Below are positions 1 through 6,696 of a stretch of DNA of 64,000 nucleotides, piece by piece (position 1 is the stretch's first letter; every line of letters starts with the position of its first letter). The DNA is from Myxococcales bacterium (lineage in GTDB: Bacteria; Myxococcota_A; Polyangia; Polyangiales; Ga0077539): assembly GCA_016793325.1 (NCBI GenBank), contig JAEUKI010000061.1:62001-126000 (forward strand). Direction: 5' to 3'. Below the pieces are notes generated by a model. The model searched no databases and was not told the DNA's origin. It saw only the letters and a list, made by a program, of their open reading frames with translations. A program made the position numbers and the translations under genes.

Positions 1-2
1 CG

Positions 3-287
3 CGAGCGCTGCGAAGCGTTCCGCTCGAAGAGCAGCGGCAGCTTCGGGCCTGCGCGCGACCGGGCCTCTGGCTGCGAACCCCGCTCGTCGCGACGACCGC
101 GAGCCGCGCAGACCTTTGGGACGCGGACAACGGTCGATCGCTGTGCGCTACCGAGCTGCGCCCGTCGAACGAGCAGGTCGCGCGGACCCTCGATCTATCG
201 GGCACGATCGCGATCGCCACGGACGTCGAAGACGACACCATCGACCTGCGACCCGTGCGGCTCGACGCGTGCGTCGCTCGGCCGTGA
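3..287 (+). CDS. C-terminal fragment of an unrecognised protein
   Basis: The frame is open from the first bases of the window and ends at a TGA at 285-287, leaving 94 residues of a gene that begins upstream. I read it as coding because the end of the frame has a normal mix of hydrophobic and acidic residues (for example LDLSGTIAIATDVEDD) and GC-rich third positions, whereas the other frames are Arg-rich. I see no motif that identifies a family. It runs convergently toward the epimerase gene that ends 31 bases further on. Confidence 0.55.
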   Translation, partial: RALRSVPLEEQRQLRACARPGLWLRTPLVATTASRADLWDADNGRSLCATELRPSNEQVARTLDLSGTIAIATDVEDDTIDLRPVRLDACVARP

Positions 288-318
288 AGCGCGCGAAGAC
301 GACCTCGTCGCCGTTGAT

Positions 319-1377
319 TCAAGCGCTCTTTCGCTGAAGAAACTGCGACTTCACGAGGTAGTCGCACCATCGATCGATCGTCGCGAGCGTGTCGGGCGCG
401 ACGATGCCCATCGCGCGCGCGTGCTCGTCGGCGCTCTCGGTGTCGTATCGATCGTCGGCGATGAAGTCGAGCGCCTCTCGATCGACGCCGCTCATCCACC
501 GAGGCATCGCCCGCACGAGCCCCACCGGGAGCGACCATCGCGGCGGGCGTCGTCCCATGCGCGCCGCGAGACGCGCGATCAATTCGCGCAGCAGAGGCGT
601 GTCCGACGCGAGGACGACGAGGTCTTGGCCCAGCGTCTCTTCGCGGCGGTCCACCGTCGCCAACACGCGCGCCACGTGATCGACGGCGACGACAGGAACA
701 AACGCGCGCTCGCCGCCCACCATCGCGGGCATGCGCCCTTCGTACAAGCTTCGCGCCGTGTCCGCGAGCCCCGTCCGCTGCAGCGTCTCGCCCGTTCGCG
801 AGTCGCCGATCACGCTCGAAGGGTGCACCGCGGACCACGGGAGCGACAGCTCCTCGGCGAGCCTTCGAAACGCGTGATACGCCTCGTGCTTCGAGACCTC
901 GTACGCGCCGCGGCCGCGGTAGAGCTCGAGGATCTCGCGCTCGCTCGTCGCGCGCTCGAACGCGCGAAGCGCAGGCTCGGGCCGCGTCATGCGGTAGCCT
1001 CCGAGCAACACCACGCGCCGAAGCGACCGCTGCCGAGACGCCCAACGCGCGACGTTCACCGTCGTCTGCACGTTGTTGCGCCGCGCGCCCTCGACCGTGA
1101 GCCCGAACTCCATCTGCGCCGCGAGATGAAACACGACGCCGACCTCGCCGAGGGGTCGCTCGATGCCGAGGTCCTCGCGATGCAAGTCCGCGTCGAGCAC
1201 CGTCAGTCGAGCGCCGTCGCCGCCGTGCCGGTCGACGAAGTCCACGAGCTCGTCCGCCCGTCGCGTCGCGTTGCGCACGAGCGCGACGACTGATCGCCGC
1301 CCCGCGGTGAGCTCGGCCAGCAGCCAACGCCCGATGAAGCCGGTCGCGCCGGTCACAACCATGATGGGTTCGTTCAT
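319..1377 (-). CDS. NAD(P)-dependent epimerase/dehydratase (extended SDR)
   Basis: A 352-residue extended short-chain dehydrogenase/reductase. The Rossmann glycine motif TGATGFIG lies at residues 9-16 and a YxxxK-type catalytic motif (YEVSK) in the middle, after a LxAQ-type strand. The family oxidises or reduces sugar-nucleotide, steroid or flavonoid-like substrates; the substrate here cannot be read. I chose ATG 1375-1377 because the Rossmann strand begins right after it; the frame is open further upstream but that part is Arg/Ser-rich and would run into the divergent LysR gene. The LysR gene starts 62 bases away on the other strand, so it is the likely regulator. Confidence 0.88.
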   Translation of the reverse strand: MNEPIMVVTGATGFIGRWLLAELTAGRRSVVALVRNATRRADELVDFVDRHGGDGARLTVLDADLHREDLGIERPLGEVGVVFHLAAQMEFGLTVEGARRNNVQTTVNVARWASRQRSLRRVVLLGGYRMTRPEPALRAFERATSEREILELYRGRGAYEVSKHEAYHAFRRLAEELSLPWSAVHPSSVIGDSRTGETLQRTGLADTARSLYEGRMPAMVGGERAFVPVVAVDHVARVLATVDRREETLGQDLVVLASDTPLLRELIARLAARMGRRPPRWSLPVGLVRAMPRWMSGVDREALDFIADDRYDTESADEHARAMGIVAPDTLATIDRWCDYLVKSQFLQRKSA

Positions 1378-1427
1378 GCCGCGAGAGCGTAGGGGGGCTT
1401 TCGTGCATGAGAAAACTGTCATGATGG

Positions 1428-1442
1428 TCATACCAAGTATGA
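1428..1442. promoter_or_regulatory. Perfect inverted repeat overlapping the LysR start codon
   Basis: TCATAC-CAA-GTATGA is a perfect 6-bp inverted repeat lying in the divergent epimerase/LysR intergenic region. Its right arm contains the ATG proposed as the LysR start (1439-1441). The dyad size and T...A ends resemble a LysR-type box, although the spacing is T-N13-A rather than the classical T-N11-A. It could serve autorepression and control of the divergent epimerase; this is inferred from position and symmetry. Confidence 0.45.
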
Positions 1443-2365
1443 ACGGCGTTGATACCAACTCGCTCAACCTCAACTTGCTCCCGGCCCTCGCGCTGCTGCT
1501 CGAGACCCGCAACGTCACGCGCGCCGCGCAGCGCGCGGGCGTGACCCAGTCCGCGATGAGCCACTCGCTCTCGAACCTGCGCGCTCAGCTCGGCGACGAG
1601 CTCCTCGTGCAGAGCGGGCGATCGTTTGTGCTCACGCCCCGCGCCGCCGCGCTCGCCGAAGAGCTCCCCGCGCTCCTCGCGCACATGCGCCGCACGCTGC
1701 GCGGCGAAGAGCCGTTCGATCCCGCGCGCACGGAGCGGACCTTTCGAATCGCCACGTACGACTACTTCGAGTTTACAAAGCTCCCGACGCTGCTCGCTCG
1801 TGCGCGCGAGCGAGCGCCGCGCGTGTCGTTCGACGTCGAGCGCTTCGGCCCTTCGACGATCGAGCCGCTGGTCGAGGGGCGGGTCGACCTCGCGCTCGTC
1901 GGGGCCACGCAGCGCCCGACGCACGCAGGGCTCTGCGTGCGGGCGTTCGGCTCGGACCCCTTCGTGGTGATCGCCCGCAAACAGCGCGGGCCATCACGAC
2001 GACCGCTCACGCTCGACCGCTTCACGTCTGCAGGACACGTGCTGGTCTCGCTCGAGTCGAAGTCGCTCGGCGTGGTGGACGCTGCGCTGGCCGCGCTCGG
2101 AAGGTCTCGGTGGATCGCGCTGCGCGTGCAGAGCTTCGCGTCCGCGGCGCTTGCGGTCGCCGAGTCCGACCTTCTTTGCACGCTTCCCGCGAGCGTCGCG
2201 CGACGCGCCGCGCAGATGCTCGACCTGCAGCTCTTCGCGCCGCCCGTGACGCTGCTCGAGCCTCGGTTCATCGCCTTGTGGCCGCGCTCGCGCGAGAAGG
2301 ACGCGGCCCATCGATGGCTCCGCGCGCTCGTCTTCGCGCTGCGCGATCCGGCGCAGGCGCCCTGA
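1439..2365 (+). CDS. LysR-family transcriptional regulator
   Basis: A 308-residue LysR-type regulator. The N-terminal winged helix-turn-helix is clear at about residues 9-65 (LNLLPAL, then TRAAQRAGVTQSAMSHSL, then LGDELLVQSG), followed by a periplasmic-binding-protein-like effector domain from about residue 95 to the end. Length is normal for the family. In-frame ATG codons also exist at 1421 and 1424; I prefer 1439 because the family usually has 8-12 residues before the first helix. The gene faces the NAD(P)-dependent epimerase and a short palindrome lies between them, so local control of that enzyme is the simplest reading. The inducer is unknown. Confidence 0.9.
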   Translation: MNGVDTNSLNLNLLPALALLLETRNVTRAAQRAGVTQSAMSHSLSNLRAQLGDELLVQSGRSFVLTPRAAALAEELPALLAHMRRTLRGEEPFDPARTERTFRIATYDYFEFTKLPTLLARARERAPRVSFDVERFGPSTIEPLVEGRVDLALVGATQRPTHAGLCVRAFGSDPFVVIARKQRGPSRRPLTLDRFTSAGHVLVSLESKSLGVVDAALAALGRSRWIALRVQSFASAALAVAESDLLCTLPASVARRAAQMLDLQLFAPPVTLLEPRFIALWPRSREKDAAHRWLRALVFALRDPAQAP

Positions 2366-2389
2366 GCGAAAGAAGACGAAACCGCAGCG

Positions 2390-2902
2390 TCAGCCTGCCC
2401 CTTGCAGCGCCGCGCTCTTGGCCCACTCGGCGACGCGCGCGGCGCTCTCGTCGGGCGAGAGGTCTTCGACGCGCGTCATCACGGCCCATCGAACGCCGAA
2501 GGGATCTCGGATCGACCCGTACCGATCGCCCGAAACAAAGGTCGACAGCGGCTCGCGGAGCGTCGCGCCCGCGGCGAGCGCCTTGGCCACCACCGCGTCT
2601 GCGTTGGAGACATAGATCGCGAGCGAGTAGTACACGGGCCCTGTCGTCGCGGGCGCCGCGAGCTCGTACGCGTCGAGCGCGTCGCTGAGCGTCAATTGTC
2701 CCTGCGAAAACGCGAGGACCGCGTGCGCGACGACCGCGCCCATGCGCGTGACGTCGACGACCTTCGCGTCGAAGACCGCGCGGTAGAACTCGATCGCGCG
2801 CGTCGCGTCGGACACGACGATGTGCGGGGTGAGGCTCGTCGAGCCGTGCGGGGTTCCGTGGGTGGTGTACGCGCCGTGCGCGGCGCGAGGTGCGTCGGTC
2901 AT
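2390..2902 (-). CDS. VOC (glyoxalase/bleomycin-resistance) superfamily protein, PhnB-like
   Basis: A 170-residue protein with the paired beta-alpha-beta modules of the vicinal-oxygen-chelate fold. It opens with LTPHIVVSDATRAIEFYR and has FVSGDRYGSIRDPFGVRW in the second half, as in PhnB-like proteins. These bind a metal or act as small-molecule binding proteins; no substrate can be assigned. ATG 2900-2902 precedes the first VOC strand by about 20 residues. The start is directly preceded by an uninterrupted run of ten C on the coding strand, with GAAAGG beyond it as the only ribosome-binding-site candidate. The gene is convergent with the LysR gene (24 bases between stops). Confidence 0.82.
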   Translation of the reverse strand: MTDAPRAAHGAYTTHGTPHGSTSLTPHIVVSDATRAIEFYRAVFDAKVVDVTRMGAVVAHAVLAFSQGQLTLSDALDAYELAAPATTGPVYYSLAIYVSNADAVVAKALAAGATLREPLSTFVSGDRYGSIRDPFGVRWAVMTRVEDLSPDESAARVAEWAKSAALQGAG

Positions 2903-3085
2903 GGGGGGGGGGAGCCTTTCGTGCGGTGATTCGCAGGACCGTCGAGTACTCGCTCGCGCCGCGCCACGATTGAACAAACGCGCCACCGCGACCGAGTCCG
3001 CGCTGTCGAACGTCGCCGTCGCCGCAACTGTCACTTGACCAACGCGTCGACGACCCGGCACCGTCTCAGCCGCGAGTCACGAGCG

Positions 3086-3529
3086 ATGATCCCCGAGGTC
3101 GAGAAGCAGAAGCCCATCCTGGTGAGCAAACTCGAGCGCGCGGAGTTCACGGTCTATCGCCCCGCGGACGGCCTGTACGTCACCGTCGCCAACGGCCACG
3201 TGCTCGAGTCGACGGCGAAGGACTTCATCGCGTTTCTCGAGGGCGAGATGAAGCGCGGGGTGTCCAACATGTCGTTCTTTCACGACTGGTGGGAGCTCGA
3301 CACGTACGAGCAGAGCGCGCGTCAGCGGCTCACAGAGTGGCGCCGCGCGGCGCCCCGCGGGACCACCAAGGACTCCCACGTGCTCGTGCGCTCGAAGCTC
3401 CTCGCGATGGGCGTCGCCGCGTCCGCGATCGTGCTGCGCATGGTCGGCGTCGAGATGCGCGCGCACACCGATCGCGCAGCGTTCGAGCGCGCGTTGCGCG
3501 ACGCCATCCGCCACCGAAGCGCCAGCTGA
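3086..3529 (+). CDS. SpoIIAA/STAS-like small protein, unknown function
   Basis: A 147-residue soluble protein. It starts at ATG 3086; a TTG at 3035 in the same frame would add 17 Arg/Ser-rich residues and is less likely. The pattern of a beta pair (FTVYRPADGLYVTVAN), a helix, a DWWELDTYE segment and a C-terminal alpha/beta half resembles the SpoIIAA-like/STAS fold. Its length and layout match the protein at 61067-61510 at the end of the stressosome operon, including a conserved SHxxx strand before the final helices. I infer a common fold; it stands alone here and no function can be assigned. Confidence 0.6.
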   Translation: MIPEVEKQKPILVSKLERAEFTVYRPADGLYVTVANGHVLESTAKDFIAFLEGEMKRGVSNMSFFHDWWELDTYEQSARQRLTEWRRAAPRGTTKDSHVLVRSKLLAMGVAASAIVLRMVGVEMRAHTDRAAFERALRDAIRHRSAS

Positions 3530-3531
3530 GC

Positions 3532-3987
3532 TCAGCGCATCGACGCGAGCGCGCGGAGCATCACGACCATCACCCCGATGTTGATCGCGAGGACCGCCGC
3601 GGCCACGGCGGACACCGAGCTGCCCGGCATGTTGCCGAGCGAGAAGAGCAGCGCGATCGCGGCGCCCCCTGCGTTGAGCACGGCGGCGACCAGCGAGACG
3701 ACGAATCCCCAGCGTTTTTGCCGAACAGATCCCACTCCGCCGATCACCTCGAGCGTCCCGAGCGCCGCCAGCGGAACGCACACGAACACCACCATCAGCA
3801 TCCCGACCCGAAAGCCGAACAGCCCGCCGCTCCGGTCGCTCTCGATAAGCTCGACGGCGAATACGAGCGCGCCGATGGTCTGTACGAAGCCGATGAGCCC
3901 GACGAGCGCGCCAACGATCGCGGCCAGCGTCCGCGCGGTCGAGCTCGTGTCGGGAGGCGGTGATTGCATCGTCACGGTGAACTCCAT
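3532..3987 (-). CDS. Four-helix integral membrane protein, unknown function
   Basis: A 151-residue protein with four predicted membrane helices at about residues 20-48, 58-84, 92-116 and 124-148. They are separated by short polar turns (for example GSVRQKRWG before helix 3). The N-terminus has a Pro/Ser/Thr-rich tail of about 18 residues. I do not recognise a family. The stop lies 2 bases from the stop of the convergent gene on the other strand, so no terminator fits between them. ATG 3985-3987 is the first in frame. Confidence 0.65.
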   Translation of the reverse strand: MEFTVTMQSPPPDTSSTARTLAAIVGALVGLIGFVQTIGALVFAVELIESDRSGGLFGFRVGMLMVVFVCVPLAALGTLEVIGGVGSVRQKRWGFVVSLVAAVLNAGGAAIALLFSLGNMPGSSVSAVAAAVLAINIGVMVVMLRALASMR

Positions 3988-4039
3988 GCCCTCGTTGTGA
4001 TGTCCCGTCGAGCGTACGACGCTTCGGCGCGCTCAGCGC

Positions 4040-4513
4040 TCAGCGTCGTCGTCGAAATTGCGCAAATTCACTGGAGTTCATCGGTCGAACGAAGGGCGTA
4101 TCCGAGAGCGAGTAGCCGTCGCAACGATCGAACGACGCGAAGCGCGCCCACGACAACGAGGCGATCGAAGCGCTCGTCGCGCGACGACTGCGGAGACGCG
4201 CGTCGAGCTCGATGAGCCGCCCTCGCGCGAGCGACATCGTCCGCCGCTGCACGCTCCCCGACGTCGAGCGAAGCTCGATGGTGTGGGCGCGATCGGCGTC
4301 CGCCGAAATGAGCAGCGGTGTCGAGCCGAGGACCGTTCCATCGAGCGAGACCTCGTGGGACGCGCCGACGGCGCGGACGAGCACGTGACCGAGACACGTC
4401 TCGACGAAGTCCAAGCGACGGCGCGAACACGGCGGATCGCCGCGCTGCTGCGCAGATGCGATTGTAGGAGCCAACGAGAGAAGCGCAGCGCACAGCGCGA
4501 GGACGTGCCGCAT
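4040..4513 (-). CDS. Secreted PEGA-like protein
   Basis: A 157-residue protein with a clear Sec signal peptide: MRHVLALCAALLSLAPTIASA followed by QQRG, so cleavage after ASA is likely. The middle contains a strand pattern typical of the PEGA surface domain (HEVSLDGTVLGSTPLLI, then a HTIELRSTSGS strand). PEGA domains are small beta modules of exported proteins. The last 40 residues are Ser/Arg-rich and unrecognised. It is probably periplasmic or surface-exposed; the role is unknown. Confidence 0.6.
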   Translation of the reverse strand: MRHVLALCAALLSLAPTIASAQQRGDPPCSRRRLDFVETCLGHVLVRAVGASHEVSLDGTVLGSTPLLISADADRAHTIELRSTSGSVQRRTMSLARGRLIELDARLRSRRATSASIASLSWARFASFDRCDGYSLSDTPFVRPMNSSEFAQFRRRR

Positions 4514-4605
4514 GAGAGCGACTATGGACGCACGAGCGGCGGGCGCGGTCTACGCAAAACCCGACGCCCTCGGGGCGCGCACACCGGGGCGACGAGCGCA
4601 GAGCG

Positions 4606-5394
4606 TCAGCGAAATTGCTGGGTCCCCATCACGAGCCTGTTGTCGCCGAGCGGGACGTTGCTCTCGGTGATCTCCTGGCCGTCTTGCGCGGTGATCCGCA
4701 CGTCGAACGGCCCCGGCCCGAGGTTGGTCCCGATGAAATAGTTGTAGCTCTCGCGACTCAGCGCGCGAAACATCCCCCCGCTCGAGGCGCGGATCGCGAC
4801 GGCGCTCACCGCGAGGCGGTGGTCGCGCACTTGAATTGCGGCCCAATACGGGTTGGTCCCGTCCTTCCAGTGCAGCGAAATCGCCCCGCGAACGTCGCAG
4901 CTCACGAAGCGCCACCGCGTGTTCACGCGGCCCGCGGCGATCGGCGCGATCCGCGCGAAGGCTTGCTGCGACAAATCGAGGTGCCCCGCCGCGCACTCGG
5001 GGCAGCGATCGACGATGCGCACGGTGACCGAGCCGTTCGGTCCCATCACCTCGGCGCACGAGCCGCACACCGCGCTGTTGTTCCACTCGGGGGTGTTCAT
5101 CGCGGCGACGAGCAAATCGCCTGGCGACGCTGGAAACGAGCAGTTTCCCGCGCCCGTCGCGTCGTAGTACGTCGCGATTCCGTCTCGAAAATCACCGAGC
5201 GGACGCACGCCCGACGCGGACGCGTCGCTCCCGCTCGTCGAGCCGCTGTCCGCGCCCGAGCTCGCGCTGTCGCTGCTCGCGCTGTCGTTGGCGCTCGTCC
5301 CGCTGTCGTTCGCGTTGACGCCCGTGTCGCCCGAAGGCATCGATGGAGCGCACGCGAAGAGCGCCACGCTGAGCAGAGGGGCAAAGGACTTCAT
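4606..5394 (-). CDS. Bacterial expansin-like lipoprotein
   Basis: A 262-residue lipoprotein. The signal peptide ends in a lipobox with Cys15 (SVALFAC), followed by a Ser/Asp/Ala/Asn-rich linker to about residue 65. Next comes a double-psi beta-barrel domain with the expansin signature VDRCPECAAGHLDLSQQAF, whose Asp residues correspond to the functional acid of bacterial expansins. A C-terminal CBM63-like beta-sandwich has Trp and Tyr residues (HWKDGTNPYWAA). Expansins loosen cellulose or plant wall networks without hydrolysis. ATG 5392-5394 gives a proper signal peptide. Being tethered to the membrane instead of freely secreted is somewhat unusual. Horizontal acquisition is common in this family but cannot be shown here. 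Confidence 0.85.
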   Translation of the reverse strand: MKSFAPLLSVALFACAPSMPSGDTGVNANDSGTSANDSASSDSASSGADSGSTSGSDASASGVRPLGDFRDGIATYYDATGAGNCSFPASPGDLLVAAMNTPEWNNSAVCGSCAEVMGPNGSVTVRIVDRCPECAAGHLDLSQQAFARIAPIAAGRVNTRWRFVSCDVRGAISLHWKDGTNPYWAAIQVRDHRLAVSAVAIRASSGGMFRALSRESYNYFIGTNLGPGPFDVRITAQDGQEITESNVPLGDNRLVMGTQQFR

Positions 5395-5467
5395 GCGCCG
5401 ATCATCGCGCACACGAGCACGCCCACACTACCCGCATCCTTCGTGATCGACCGAGGGCGCCGCGCGC

Positions 5468-5914
5468 TCACGCGTCGAACAACGGCGGCGCTCCGTATCG
5501 AATGCCGACCGACACCGCGCGAATCACGGGAACACTCCGCAGCCGAACGACCGTCCGCGAGCGCGCATCGACCGCGGTCGCGTCGCCCGCCGCGTCGGCG
5601 ACAGTCGCATCGACGCTGTCCTCGACGGCGCTGTCCTCCGCGCCCGATCCGTCGCTGAGCGTCCCCGGTGCGCTCGTGGTCGCGTCGTCGAGGGCAGCCG
5701 TAGGGCGGTCCTGCGACGCGACGTCGCGCGGGGCCGCGCGCTCTTCGCACCCAGCAAACGCGACGACGGCGGCCATCGCCACCAGCGTTCGACGCGCGAG
5801 CGTCGCAGGAACAGAGAACTGCTCGCGCACGTCGCGCTCGCCGCCGCAGAACGGGCAGCGAGCGTCGGAGTCGCGAACAAACCGAGGACAATGACGACAG
5901 GGAACGGCGGTCAC
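5468..5914 (-). CDS. Zinc-ribbon protein with one membrane segment
   Basis: A 148-residue protein. Two CxxC pairs (CRHC and CPFC) at residues 6-9 and 20-23 form a small zinc ribbon. They are followed at about residues 40-56 by a hydrophobic segment ending in FAGC, then an Asp/Ala/Thr/Ser-rich stretch like the linkers of the lipoproteins nearby. The C-terminal 25 residues are basic and hydrophobic (VPVIRAVSVGIRYG). I chose GTG 5912-5914; a TTG at 5953 would add 13 residues. A zinc ribbon before a membrane segment and an exported acidic linker is a pattern I associate with myxobacterial proteins, but no function is known to me. Confidence 0.55.
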   Translation of the reverse strand: MTAVPCRHCPRFVRDSDARCPFCGGERDVREQFSVPATLARRTLVAMAAVVAFAGCEERAAPRDVASQDRPTAALDDATTSAPGTLSDGSGAEDSAVEDSVDATVADAAGDATAVDARSRTVVRLRSVPVIRAVSVGIRYGAPPLFDA

Positions 5915-6014
5915 GGCGCGCTCGACAACACCGCACCGCGCAAGTTCTCGCAATCCTCGCCGATCACTTCGGCGTTGCCACCAGCGACCGCGCCGCTGCT
6001 ACGCTGGGGCCGTC

Positions 6015-6584
6015 ATGAGCTACGGATTCATGGTGTACGCGGTGGACACCGCGGTCGTGCGCGCGTGCGCCGGGAGCGGTGACGACAAGCTTCGTCGCTC
6101 GATTTCGGGGCGATTCAGGACGTTCATCGCGTCCACCAACGAACAGCTCGGGTGGTCCAACGAGCGCGGCGAACCGGGGGTGTTCACCGCCATCAAGCAC
6201 TTGATCATGGGCGAGCCGCTGACGCTCGAGGGCGCGATGTACGGCTATGCGTACAAGTACATCATCGAGTTCTACGGGCGCGCGCTCGACAACAGCCTCT
6301 TCTACCCCTGCTCGTCGAGCTACGCGGAAGAAGAGATCGACCCCGCGCTCGCGCAGGCGGGCCTCTCGGTTCGACTGTTCAACCTCGCGTTCGGCGACGC
6401 GCTCATGAAGTTCCCTGCTCCCGCTGACTTTCCGGGCTTCGGCTTGTGGACCGAGGCGCAGGTCGCCGAAAATGCTGAAAAATCAGCGGCGATTTCAACG
6501 ACCAACGAGCACGTGCAGGGCGTCGTTCGCTGGCTCCGCGAGGCGCACGCGTCCCGTCGCGGGATCGTCGGGTTCTATCACTGA
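6015..6584 (+). CDS. Hypothetical protein, possibly DUF7691-like
   Basis: A 189-residue soluble protein beginning MSYGFMVYAVD. It has no signal peptide or membrane segment. The opening strand, the Trp-containing LGWSNERGEPGVFTA region and the YGYAYKYIIEFYG helix resemble small immunity- or cytosolic-type proteins filed under DUF7691 in actinobacteria and myxobacteria. I recall that family only loosely, so the name is tentative. It is divergent from the zinc-ribbon gene, and a cluster of hairpins separates it from the next lipoprotein gene. Confidence 0.6.
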   Translation: MSYGFMVYAVDTAVVRACAGSGDDKLRRSISGRFRTFIASTNEQLGWSNERGEPGVFTAIKHLIMGEPLTLEGAMYGYAYKYIIEFYGRALDNSLFYPCSSSYAEEEIDPALAQAGLSVRLFNLAFGDALMKFPAPADFPGFGLWTEAQVAENAEKSAAISTTNEHVQGVVRWLREAHASRRGIVGFYH

Positions 6585-6634
6585 GCGCCAATCCGAGGGC
6601 GAAGACCTCCTCCGCCTCGATGGCCCGCTCGACC

Positions 6635-6695
6635 GACTTAAGCCGGCATAAGTCGCCGGCTTCGAGTCGAAGGGGGACGCTCGCGTCACCCCCCT
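6635..6695 (+). promoter_or_regulatory. Leader with interlocked stem-loops before the WD40-like lipoprotein
   Basis: Between the two genes the sequence holds GACTTA (6635-6640), AGCCGGC (6641-6647), TAAGTC (6649-6654) and GCCGGCT (6655-6661). The first pairs with the third and the second with the fourth, so the two stems interlock and cannot easily form together. CTTCGA-G-TCGAAG follows at 6660-6672. AGGGGGACG then pairs with CGT(CA)CCCCCT up to 6695, one base before the ATG, which would mask the only SD-like stretch (AGGGGG). An RNA switch or attenuation role is inferred from pairing alone. Confidence 0.45.
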
Positions 6696-6696
6696 C

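Noticed and set aside
6635..6661. H-type RNA pseudoknot from the same four segments
   Set aside because: Both connecting loops would be zero bases long, which is sterically impossible; the stems must be alternatives.
6635..6662. Rho-independent terminator between 6584 and 6697
   Set aside because: Stems are present but no T-tract follows; the interlocked pairing suggests a leader instead.
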